The notes under the pieces: generated by a model
Seen by the model: only the letters and a program-made list of their open reading frames with translations
Told to the model about the DNA's origin: nothing
Databases searched by the model: none
Shown: positions 22,716 through 33,510 of the stretch, one piece after another
Position numbering within the stretch: the stretch's first letter is position 1
Layout: every line of letters starts with the position of its first letter
Source: Adiantum capillus-veneris
Lineage: Eukaryota; Streptophyta; Polypodiopsida; Polypodiales; Pteridaceae
NCBI GenBank assembly: GCA_014529385.2
Contig: CM043964.1
Span: 104,085,587 to 104,149,586, forward strand
DNA: 64,000 nt
Reading direction: 5' to 3'
Program-made: the position numbers and the translations under genes

Positions 22716-24051
22716 ACACCCAGACTATTGATTAATTAAGCACGTTATAGAGCTAGACTATCTTCGATAGCTCCAACCCAGTGAGTTCATAGATCACCTC
22801 CGAGACCCGTGAGTGATTGCGATCCTCCAAGAGAGATTCCTAGGACTATGCCACCCTTGTATGTAGCTCTAGAGTTTAGCATACCATAGAGTGATCTTCA
22901 TAGGTTAGATCAATACGAGACTGACAACATAGACCCAACATGTGTTGCTCACCACCTTGATATGCAGCAGAGAAACACATTATTGAGTGATTCATCTATA
23001 GAGTAGCCACACCATTATAGATATTTACATAGAGCCATATTTTTGTGCATTGACATGACCACATTCCCTGATCATAGAGCAGGCATATACAACTTGTGAG
23101 ACATTGCCACATCAGGTTCCTATAGATCACATTGATGAGACCACAATAGAGGCCACACAACAGATCAAAGCCATTGGAGCCTAGTTTGACCTCTACACCC
23201 CAATGTAGTTCCACTTTAGCAGGGCACACAAGGAATTCTAGCCATAGATTGACTCATAGAGATTACCATAGGATTAAACAGGTTTATGTTTCCCAAAAAG
23301 GCCTTCATGATAGATGTTTGTCTTGTGATGACACAATTGTGTGTGTAGCAAGCCATAGAGCACATGATGGTGCATCACAGAGATGATGATCATATGTGAA
23401 GAGAGCTTGACATACACTCATTGAGACACCATGGACATTGATCATTTGTCTATCAAAGAGCTAACCACCTATCACACCGCAGGTTGACACTAGACATAGC
23501 TTCTATGTCAAGACAAGTCAACATTTCAATTTGTCAATTATGCCTACCCCATATGTGCCAACTGCACCTTACGTGCATGTGTCTAGTGCACCATAGTCAA
23601 TTTGCACAAATAAAAGGTCTAATGTAACTAGGAGGGATAAGAGAGTTTCTTGCAAAGAAGAAAATTTGCAATCTCCTAGCTCTCTGTATAATGGTCATCA
23701 TCTGGCTAGCACTTAGCTCCATATGGATAGTAGAATCTATAGCACAACTAATGGATCTACGGATGACATCAATCTTTGAATGTGTGGTCAATGTACTCTT
23801 TGGCTCAGGATCCCCCAATGGTTGACTCCTACGTAGCTCTAAGTCAATAGCATGGTCACTAGAAATCTTAGGGTATTTGCTGCTAAGTACATGGCTTACT
23901 CTAAGCTTATGCCTAAGGTTCAAGAAACTAGAAGCTTCTTTGAGATTATCTAAGCCCTAGATGAGAGTGGACAAAGGCAATACATTTTTAAGTTTCATTT
24001 CAAGTTAAGCTTTCCAATCAAGTAGGTTATCACGTTGAATCAGCCTAGAGA

Positions 24052-24092
<41 letters not shown>

Positions 24093-24095
24093 ACA

Positions 24096-24132
<37 letters not shown>

Positions 24133-24301
24133 TCACTTTGTGATATGAATAGAACCTTGTGGCATCCACCCATATATCCTAACAAATTAGAATGATGAGG
24201 TATTCAAGATTATATTTTTTCGTTATGTGTGATTGATGCCGATGTACTTTTCAATTATGATCTATCAAATTTTGATGTGAATGTTTCATGTTCAATCCTG
24301 T

Positions 24302-24453
<152 letters not shown>

Positions 24454-24885
24454 TGCATGCATGCACGGTGCACATATGCATAGAGGAGAGGAAATCATAA
24501 TTCTTTAAGCCTTGCATTAGCAAGAAAAGATAATCTTTTGGAAATCTACTTATCAGATTCTAGAAAGCCCTCATTGAAAATGATTGCCAACAAAAATACT
24601 AGATGAAATGGAGCTTTGAAGGGAAAGAAGTTCTGGTTGCTCCTTAAAATGGAAAGCCCTAAGTCACGTTTAAGGGTATGTAGATCAAGAGGATTTCCTT
24701 AAACTTTCCCCCTTGAATCATGATGTATTATTGAGCTCAATAGAGGCATTAAGTTTCAACATAAAGGTAGAGACATGATAGTTCATATTGATAAAAACTA
24801 AACTATTACAGTTGTATCACAAGATGCTATTGATACATCCAAAAAGGAGAGTCTATTTTTGTGTATACGTTTTATATTTAAATTT

Positions 24886-26403
24886 TGAAGATAGCCATTA
24901 AATTGAGGTTGTTCCAGGAACTATCCTCCTAACAAACCTCCTCAAAGACTCCCCCATGCACAACTCAAAGAGCTATTGGAGAAGGGAACGATAAGGCCAA
25001 GTTCATCTCCTTTTTTCTTTCTAGTTTTTTTAGTTATAGAAGAAGTTGACTCATACAGGATGTTTTTGACTCGGTGTTGTCAGAACTCCCTCATACGCAC
25101 TCAGATCTACTTTGAATGCATTGGTGCAATCAAAATTATGAAAATTTTCATGAAAAATTGTTTTGCAAGACTTGCAAATTTTTTTGGCAGAAATGATTGA
25201 GTTTTTGTTAATTTAGATACATTCATATCAAATGGTGTAATATTGCATCGAGAACGTTTTGCAATGGACATCAAGTTGTGTATGAAAAGTGTAATGTTTT
25301 GTTGTGTATGTTGTTTGGTGTGTTCTTAAGACATTGATAAAGAGGATTCATTTCTAAAAATTGTTTCTCGATGAGCACGCTTCCATTATTTACAAAACAC
25401 CCTTCTTTTTTGGTGAAGATAGCCATTAAATTGAGGTTGTTCCAGGAACTATCCTCCTAACAAACCTCCTCAAAGACTCCCCCATGCACAACTCAAAGAG
25501 CTATTGGAGAAGGGAACGATAAGGCCAAGTTCATCTCCTTTTTTCTTTCTAGTTTTTTTAGTTATAGAAGAAGTTGACTCATACAGGATGTTTTTGACTC
25601 GGTGTTGTCAGAACTCCCTCATACGCACTCAGATCTACTTTGAATGCATTGGTGCAATCAAAATTATGAAAATTTTCATGAAAAATTGTTTTGCAAAACT
25701 TGCAAATTTTTTTGGCAGAAATGATTGAGTTTTTGTTAATTTAGATACATTCATATCATCCAAATGGTGTAATATTGCATCGAGAACGTTTTGCAATGGA
25801 CATCAAGTTGTGTATGAAAAGTGTAATGTTTTGTTGTGTATGTTGTTTGGTGTGTTCTTAAGACATTGATAAAGAGGATTCATTTCTAAAAATTGTTTCT
25901 CGATGAGCACGCTTCCATTATTTACAAAACACCCTTCTTTTTTGGTGAAGATAGCCATTAAATTGAGGTTGTTCCAGGAACTATCCTCCTAACAAACCTC
26001 CTCAAAGACTCCCCTATGCACAACTCAAAGAGCTATTGGAGAAGGGAACGATAAGGCCAAGTTCATCTCCCTTTTTCTTTCTAGTTTTTTTAGTTATAGA
26101 AGAAGTTGACTCATACAGGATGTTTTTGACTCGGTGTTGTCAGAACTCCCTCATACGCACTCAGATCTACTTTGAATGCATTGGTGCAATCAAAATTATG
26201 AAAATTTTCATGAAAAATTGTTTTGCAAGACTTGCAAAATTTTTTGGCAGAAATGATTGAGTTTTTGTTAATTTAGGTACATGCATATCATCCAAATGGT
26301 GTAATATTGCATCGAGAACATTTTGCAATGGACATCAAGTTGTGTATGAAAAGTGTAATGTTTTGTTGTGTATGTTGTTTGGTGTGTTCTTAAGACATTG
26401 ATA
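24886..26403. repeat. 532-bp tandem repeat, about 2.9 copies (right arm)
   Basis: Mirror image of 2,155-3,672. The order of the unit-specific variants is conserved in mirror order, so the array existed before the arm duplication and the arms were not amplified separately. Confidence 0.92.
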
Positions 26404-26642
26404 ACCCCTTCGTGGTATAGCCTGTTTGAAAATTTGAGGAACGGTTAAATGAACGCTCTTTCTTGTTTGGGTTATGTCTTTGTGTTCATTTTCTTAAGAT
26501 TGAACTATGTGAACATTTTTTGTATAGTAAGCATGCCAGAGTAAGTTATACACTGTTTGTAGGCAAGTAGAAGCTTGAGAAATTTGAGTCGCTAAAATTG
26601 GATGTGTGTGTGCATATGCTTATTAAGTCACTTAGGTGGTGT

Positions 26643-26864
26643 TGTTCTTACTTTTTCACCTTCATAGTAGATGCAACTCGTAAGGCTTGGGCATATCCAT
26701 CAACTCATACGGATGATGCACTTTGTATCACGAAAAAATGGATTTCATAGATTGGGACACAGTCAAACAAGAGGCTTAAGTGCTGAAGGGCTAATAACGA
26801 TGGAGATTATTTTTGTGATGGATACTATGTTTTACTTTCACATGAGTTTTGGTTTGAAGTTTCG
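26643..26864 (+). pseudogene. Fossil Copia integrase core, right arm
   Basis: The forward translation contains 'VDATRKAWAYP', then 'TKKW', then 'RLKC', a stop, 'RANNDGDYFCDGYY' and 'SHEFWFEV'. This lines up with the rve core of Ty1/Copia integrases (F-I-D-D-A-T-R-K-x-W-x-Y, then K-C-L-R-x-D-N-G-G-E-Y, then H-E-F-G-I). The first D-D reads V-D, and the N-G-G-E-Y block reads N-D-G-D-Y. In-frame stops lie between the blocks and after the last one. It is a heavily decayed fragment with no visible protease or reverse transcriptase alongside, and the oldest retroelement layer in the arms. A 110-codon open frame over the same bases (26,671-27,003) is an out-of-frame shadow. Confidence 0.7.
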
Positions 26865-27757
26865 AAAATTGTGGTTAAGGGTGATTAAGGGATCATTAGT
26901 GAAGGCACAAGACGATTGTACTTTAGAAGAATCTTGGAGGTTTTTTTTAAACAAAACCTTCAAAGTATTATTCGAGAGTCTTTGGTTGGTCAACTATGGC
27001 TAACTTGGTAAGTGTTGATGACTGATCTCATTCTTGATTAGGATCTTGATCAGTTTGGTAAAGTGTCACATAAATGATCTAGCATTGACATCGGGATAGT
27101 CGAGTTTAATTTTTATGTTGTGGATGACCATTTTGTTGAGTCCAATGGCAAGTCGATTCTTGTTTATCAATAGAGCTATTGTTGCAAGTCTTGTTTTGAG
27201 TACAATATGACTTGGAAAGCCATTGCAAGCCAATACGGATGAGAGAAATGGGAATGTGAAAAATGGACACTCATAGGATGTTCAAATGGTGCGAAAGGGT
27301 CCATTAAAATAGCAAGTATACCAGTAGTCATCCCCTCCTTTTAAAGGTGACTACCTGACAAGAGGTGACACTACATATTGTGTACATAATGTGCTTGAGA
27401 GCAGCTAGGCTTAAGAGTTTTTTGTTAGTAGATTGTCCATAATGATTATTGTTTTTCTTCTATACAATATGAATAGATGTCTTTAATATTTCTCTCTTTT
27501 TCTATCACCAATTTCTCCTCTATGCATAGGTAGAATCTAGCGACAGATAAGCATCCTCATTCTTTGACTTTTGAAGAAATGAATGCTTTTTTCTCAAGTT
27601 CCGTTTCATGTAAGCCTACTAAATCCTTCAAGGGCTCTTCTTTCAAAAAACCAATGCAAGAAGACGTGCCTCAATTGTATGAATTGGATGATATACTTCA
27701 ACTAGAATTCATCCTAAGACGAGACATTAGATGGAATTTTCAGGCTCATCTTTGTGG

Positions 27758-27829
<72 letters not shown>

Positions 27830-28203
27830 CATTTCCACTTCATGAGTCTAGGTGGACAAAGCGCTTGTGTGGCAAGCCTAGTTGCTATTAAAAGTACTCG
27901 ATATCTACCTTGTTACTTTATCTATGATGTCACCGTCTGTGTGTGTCCTAGATGCCTAGCTCAAAGAATAAAAGGGACTTACGTGCAAATTTTTTACTAA
28001 GCCTTGGTGTGAGAAGGCCTCGTGTTACCGAGTCTCAATAGAGTGGTCAAAGCCCTTGCACTGCCAGCACTGTAGTGAGCTTACGAATCCTAAACCCAAA
28101 AAGAAGTCGCTCGATTTACCGCAACAAAAAAAGTGGGCGATTCGAAATGCGCAGATCAGCTTTCAAAGCTCTTATCCCAACGAATCCTGCTATCTAAGCA
28201 AGA

Positions 28204-28275
28204 TGCGTCCGCCGGGAGTCGAACCCGGGTCTATTGCTTGGAAGGCAATTATCCTGACCGTTGGACTACGAACGC
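28204..28275 (-). tRNA. trnG-UCC: tRNA-Gly(UCC), right arm copy
   Basis: Exact reverse complement of the gene at 283-354, with the same stems, TCC anticodon and A and B boxes. The two genes sit near the outer ends of the inverted arms and converge on the spacer. Flanks are identical because they lie in the arm duplication, so this is a segmental copy rather than an independent tRNA locus. Confidence 0.93.
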
Positions 28276-28557
28276 TTGTTGAAAACTTTCAGTCCTAATC
28301 AAATTAGGCTCTAAACACACAACACTTTTGCGTCCCTTGCCTGACTCAGTATCTTTGTTATTGACTTCATGCACTTCTATGATGAGAATTTGCTCGCTTT
28401 TGAATCTATCCATCAACCACCATTTCTTCTAGGATGTACCACCAGCAGAAACATCGCCCGATTCGCAGCAGGAAACAACAGCAGCGGCCGCCAGATGCCT
28501 TGGCATGCCTGAACCAAACCAATGGCACCATTGAGAACATTACCCCAAAACATTTAT

Positions 28558-28699
28558 CCACTTCACAGAACCATATATACATGGGTATGGATGATGCTTG
28601 AAGAACTTACTTGTGAGCTTTCATCAGGGTACCACATTTGTGCTCCCTAGATCTGCGTCTTTTTCAAGAAACCCACGAGCTCAGTGTTATCCCACCGAC
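28558..28699. other. Single-copy DNA outside the right arm
   Basis: No feature recognised between the arm end and the PPR pseudogene. Confidence 0.4.
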
Positions 28700-30631
28700 T
28701 TGGTACAGATCCTTGTTCTGAGCACTGGCATATCCTGCAATCAACAAACACGCTCCAAGAAATCACATTGATGCATTTGGCGTACATATCGACCAAAGCA
28801 CAACATGTTTCACGACCATGGTGTTGACGAGCTTTCTATGCCTTCGGAAGGGCACCACATATCGACCAAAGCAATGCCGAGCACAACATGTTTCCCCGAC
28901 AATCTCTGACTTGCAATCTCTTAGTGTCCCTTTTGTGCCTTCGTAAGGGCACCACATTTGGCATACATATCGATCAAAGCATTGCCAAGCACACCATGTT
29001 TCTCCAATAGTCCTTGACTTGCAATCTCATAGCGAATTCTCTCACCCATGTGAAGGTCAGAAAAGTATTCCTTCTTCTGAGCGCAAGCTTATAGGTAGGT
29101 CAGAAAAGAATAACTTGTTGCTGGTAACTCTCTTCCTGTCTGTGCTTAAATTCTTCCCGTTGGGCGTATCCTGCCCTCAACACGTTCCCAGAGGACATAT
29201 TGGAAAGGATGCCCTCAACACGTTCCCAGAGGACATATTGGAAAGGATGCCCATATTGAAAAATAGCCCAGAGCTTCCTTGCCACAGCCATGGTGAGCAT
29301 TATGCTGCAATCAACACGTTCAAAGAGAAGACATATTAGAAAGGATGCCCATTGAAATCTTTTTCATTAGTATTTGGCATACATAGCGATCAAAGCATTG
29401 CCAAGCGCAAGATGTCTCTCCAACAGCCCCTCACTGGCAATCTCATTGTGAAATCTCTCACCCATATGAAGGCCACATGCACTTGCATTTAGAGAAAAGC
29501 TTTCCCCTTGCATCCGGTTAAAATAGCCCAGAGCTTCCTTGCCACACCACGTTGGGCATATCCTTCAATCAACACATATCCGGCGAAAACAACACATGCT
29601 CGCTTGCTACAGCCATGCTGGGCATATCCTGCAATTAGTGCACTCCAAGAGACCAAATCCGAGAGGGGATGCCCATCAAGAACTTTTCGTGCTTTCTTGA
29701 GGGCACCACATTTGGGATATGTATCGCCCACAGCACTAGCCCTCTGACTGTGAAATCTCAGCGTGAATGCTCTCACCAATATGAAGGTGTTGCGTAAGGC
29801 CACATGACCTCAAGGTGCAAGCATAGGTGGATGCATTTGGAGAAAGGCCTTCCCTTTGCATCTGGTTAAAATAACGTTTCCTTGCCACAGCAATATCGGG
29901 CAATATCTTGCAATCAACACGTGCCAAGTGAGATTACAGAGAGGATGCCAATCAAGAATTTTTTTGTGCTTCCGTGACGGCACCACCAAGCATGCTATCT
30001 TTCTCCAACAGCCCTTGACTGGCGATCTCGTCGTGAATTATGTTGACATCTTGCGTAAGGACACAAGGTGACATCTTGCATAGGTGATTTGCAGTTGGAG
30101 AGAGGCCTTCCCTACGCATCCATGAATGAAAGCAGCACAATGTTTCCTTGCCACAGCCATAACAAATATCCAAGACACAACGTTTCAGATGAAATGCTCA
30201 TTGCCCTTGACTAGCCCTTAGGCCATCCTTGTACAAGCATAGCTGATTGCATTTGAAGAAAGGACTTCCATTCATGTCTGGTTAAAACAGCGCCCAAGCT
30301 TCCTTGGCACATCCATGTTGAATGCGCATCAGGAGACAACATCTGGAGGAGAAAACCCATCCATGGTTTTTTTTGCGCTTGCGCGAGTACGTCGTACCAA
30401 TTTCGTCAAAAAACGAGAATCTGTTGGAGATGCGTACACGAGGGACAGGCTCGCTTTTTGGCGGGCGGTTTTGGGTGGGGTAGGGGCAGCCATGTGAGGC
30501 AAGCAAGTGGCAGTCGGCGAGAGTCCGGATGGAAGTGAGTTGCAATCCAAGCGGCGAGGAAGCTCTGCGACCGGAGACGACCACCTGTCGGAAGAAGAGT
30601 AACATAGGCGAAGCGTCTTCTTTGGCGCCAT
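28700..30631 (-). pseudogene. Decayed PPR-repeat gene with possible targeting N-terminus
   Basis: PPR proteins bind organellar RNA. The minus-strand reading starts at ATG 30,631, just after TATAAAA-type sequence. The first 100 residues are rich in Ser, Arg, Leu and Ala and poor in acidic residues, as in organelle transit peptides, and end in 'DGFSPPDVVS', the start of a PPR motif. Then the frame breaks. PPR motifs recur in all three minus-strand frames: 'HGCAKEAWALF', 'MRREGLSPTA', 'MQREGLSPNASTYACTLRSC', 'DLVSWSALIAGYAQHG' and 'YPKCGALKKARKVLD'. The S-W-S-A-L-I-A-G-Y-A-Q-H-G style is PLS-type. Repeated frameshifts and stops, and short internal duplications (for example near 29,190-29,250), mark it as dead. 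The left end is approximate. Confidence 0.8.
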
Positions 30632-30771
30632 TTTTTTTTTATAGCAGTGACATCGCTCATGCGGCTTGGCTTAGCTCCAAAGGCATTGACAGCGCACGCG
30701 GCTGCCAGAGTTAGAATCTTGTAACGGTTTTGTACGCTGTAGTGTGTGTTGCTGTGACGAGGTGTAAGGGA

Positions 30772-30789
30772 AGAATCTCCGGAGATTCT
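30772..30789. other. 18-bp perfect palindrome upstream of the PPR pseudogene
   Basis: AGAATCTCCGGAGATTCT, a perfect 9+9 palindrome about 140 bp upstream of the pseudogene ATG. It could be a protein-binding site or chance; nothing decides. Confidence 0.5.
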
Positions 30790-30952
30790 AGCAAATAAAA
30801 TAAAAGTTGAACCAGCGAGAGTATCACGTCTGGGATACTCAAGACCTTTATGTCTTTTTATAACGGCACCACATTTGCGCGAGAGTATCACGTCTGGCAT
30901 ACTAGCAATCTCATCGTGGATTTTCAACCCCATGTAAAGATTTTGCATAAGG

Positions 30953-31376
30953 CTAGTGCTTTTGTGAGGGCACCACATTTGGCATAATATAGCCCTTGAC
31001 TAGCAATCTCACTATGAATTCTCTCATCTCATGTAATGCCACAAGCCTGCAAAGTGCAGGCATAGGTGATTTGCATCTGGAGAGAGGCCTTCCCTTGGCA
31101 TCCAATGAAAGCAGCACAATGCTTCCTTGCCACGGCCATAATGGGCATGTTGCAATCACTCGCTCTCTAAGAGATGATGTTTCAGAGAGAACTCTCATCT
31201 AGGACTTTTTGTGCTCTTCTGAGGGTGCCATATTTCTCCAATAGCCCGTTCACTAGGTATCTCATGTTACTCCTCTCACCTATATGAAGATGGGAGCATA
31301 GGTGAATGCAATTGGACAAGGCCTTCTCTTTACATTCGGTTATGTCAGTGAATGTGCTGCCATTTTGTAGACACAA
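30953..31376 (-). pseudogene. PPR fragments upstream of the PPR pseudogene
   Basis: Minus-strand pieces such as 'NGLLEKYGTLRRAQKVLDES' (Y-A-K-C-G-A-L-x-K-A-Q-K-V-L-type PPR) and 'ASLQSAGI'-like remnants, with stops. They lie upstream of the targeting-peptide ATG, so they belong to another PPR copy. They are repeated in unit B at 38,864-39,287. Confidence 0.7.
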
Positions 31377-31410
31377 TACAAATAATTCTTACATGAGGAC
31401 GAGAGAGCTA

Positions 31411-31415
31411 CATGC

Positions 31416-31459
<44 letters not shown>
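31411..31459. repeat. (AG)n microsatellite
   Basis: About 24 AG units; in unit B the same site (39,328-39,374) is shorter and interrupted by GTG and GGG. Confidence 0.93.
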
Positions 31460-31468
<9 letters not shown>

Positions 31469-31895
31469 AGATTGCCAACTTATGTGGTGTGGAGACTCTA
31501 TAGAAGGTCGGACCAGGTGACTGCTGATTGCGCACGTGAGACCGTTGAAGGCGTGGATACAAAAACATGGGCAAAGAAATGGCCATGTGCCACATGGGAG
31601 GAGCAACCAGATTATTGAACGACAATGTTATGCAAACGAAGTACCTAGAGTGTGTTAGAGGTCGTCGCGATCGGACGTCTGCAGCATAGCTCACCAGCAT
31701 TAACATAATGTCAATACTCAGAGAAGTGAGTCGGATGGGGCACATAGACTCTTTGAGGGTGTCAACCTCAAGAAATGAACCTAGTGACCTAAGCTATCAT
31801 CACCACGGGCGCAATTTTTGGGTGAGGAATTTCTGGCAAGCGTTTTTTAAGAATCGGGCGAGCGGGTTCCCAAAAGAAGGGATAATCTACCCATC

Positions 31896-31901
<6 letters not shown>

Positions 31902-31932
<31 letters not shown>
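31902..31932. repeat. (TC)n microsatellite, pre-insertion state of the LINE target
   Basis: Short TC tract in unit A. In unit B the same site holds the LINE-like insert between two long TC tracts (39,803-39,853 and 40,446-40,506). Confidence 0.93.
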
Positions 31933-31933
<1 letters not shown>

Positions 31934-32085
31934 AAATTCGATTGTCGGTTCACGGCCAACTTACATTCAAACAAAAACCACCATGGATGCATTCAATACA
32001 CTATTAATAAGACAAACAGAAGTTCCTTACAAACAATTATGGTCTATTTCATATAGCAAACCCCAAATCTATGTGTTCCATTGCA

Positions 32086-33510
32086 TCAAAAGTAAATACA
32101 TATGGGGGGGGATACATCATGGGTGAGGTGGATGAAAGAAGGTCGGTGGGGGGCCATATGCTCTAGGAGGAAACAAAGGTCGTGCCAACGGGGGCAGTGC
32201 ACCAAATGCTGGGGGAACTCATCCAAATGGCAGAGGGTACGAACTATATGTGGGGGGGCTGTAGGTAGGGAAAGAGACAATGGATCAACTCCAGGCGGGG
32301 CCTCAGATGTGGAGGCAATGAATGCACTGGGAGATGGTTCAATTGCACGCCATGCCAAAACTGGGGCTGTGAAAGTGGGATATGGAGTTGCTACTGCCCC
32401 GCCCTGACTGCTGCTTAGTGGTGTCGGGAAAGGTGGCTCCAGCAGATGAAGCTTCTCTATCACTTGCTTTGGTTGCTCAGGTACCTGAGCTCTGTCACTC
32501 CTATGAAACATCAATGTCGAGCCTAAATTGGAACGTAGGTGTTGAGATGGCTCTAGACAAGTACTGAAAGCTGACCAATCCTTCTCACAACTGATGCAAT
32601 GCCTGCGTAGTAGTAAACATTGTGCTGCCAATGTCCCCACTCCTGCAAAACAATCCAACACAGTATCTCCCATGTCTGTGAAGGTACCGAGTAGCCATCT
32701 ACAAAAATAAAGTAATCTTTAGATTTGTTATACCTATAATTTTATAGGAACATGAAGAAAAACTTCCAAAAAGTTTCTACCACTTGGCAAACGCTGGACT
32801 CCTCTCAACACCTCTACAATAAGGCCTACCCATATGATCAAGCGTCCACTGTGTCGAATCTGAACCTGGTAGCTTCTCCCACAACATGTCGTCATCTGGA
32901 GAGAAGCCACATATATTTGCTGCAATCTCTCTATCCGCTCGATCATACCTCGGAAGCCGACACCCACCGGTTCTAGGGGGTGAAAAAATGACCAGCAACA
33001 AAGTACCAACCTACGAATAATATTAAAACGTTGTTATTTTGAAATGCTAACATCAAAGTTACTATTCAATATCAAAACAAAAAATAACATACCCCCCCCC
33101 CTCTACATAGTCTTGAACAATCGTGGAACTAGACTCCGGCAGCCGTATGTAGAATATCCTCAACAACTGGAATCGAGCTTCCTCTGCCTTCGAAGTGACA
33201 ATGGACAGATGTTCTGCACAACATGTCGCCACAACCATACCATCAACCAAAAGAAACTCGGTTGCCAGAAGGAATGCAACATCCACAAGCTCACTATCCC
33301 ATTGGTTCCATAAAGGAACCCCACCCGTGCTAGCTGCATGTGGCCTAGTGTGTAAGGGAAAGGCCATGTACATCAAACATATGTCACCCAATATCAAGCT
33401 GGGGTTCAAGCTGGGGTTCATTTGCCCTGTTCCTGATAGTAGAGAGCCTAAGAATCTACGTAGTGACTGGATAGAACTGCATGCAATCTTTGTTAGCACT
33501 AAAATTGTGG
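32086..33510 (-). pseudogene. N4/N6 DNA methyltransferase-like gene, last exons (unit A)
   Basis: Three exons on the minus strand. Exon a (about 33,091-33,510) includes 'WNQWDSELVDVAFLLATEF' and 'LVDGMVVATCC', and ends at GTATGT. Exon b is about 32,784-33,010 (acceptor TTCGTAG). Splicing AA|GTGGTAG to TTTGTAG|ATGG joins 'RSPAFAK' to exon c (ends 32,698), which reads 'WLLGTFTDMGDTVLDCFAG', V-G-T, then 'RRHCISCEKD'. This is the C-terminal SAM-binding motif I of beta-class amino-methyltransferases (GD-x-VLD-P-F-x-G-x-GT, then R-x-x-x-x-E). The expected D-P-P-Y is not visible; the matching stretch reads 'DICLMYMAFPLHT'. Exon c continues for about 150 Pro-rich residues to a stop. Upstream exons are cut off at 33,549, so this copy is truncated. 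Confidence 0.7.

Noticed and set aside
30772-30789. 18-bp palindrome considered as an operator or terminator
   Set aside because: A single occurrence with no T run and no second copy nearby; recorded as a feature but no role can be assigned.
32102-32407. Plus-strand frames opposite the last methyltransferase-like exon
   Set aside because: They are shadows of the minus-strand exon, which carries a recognisable motif and splice signals.
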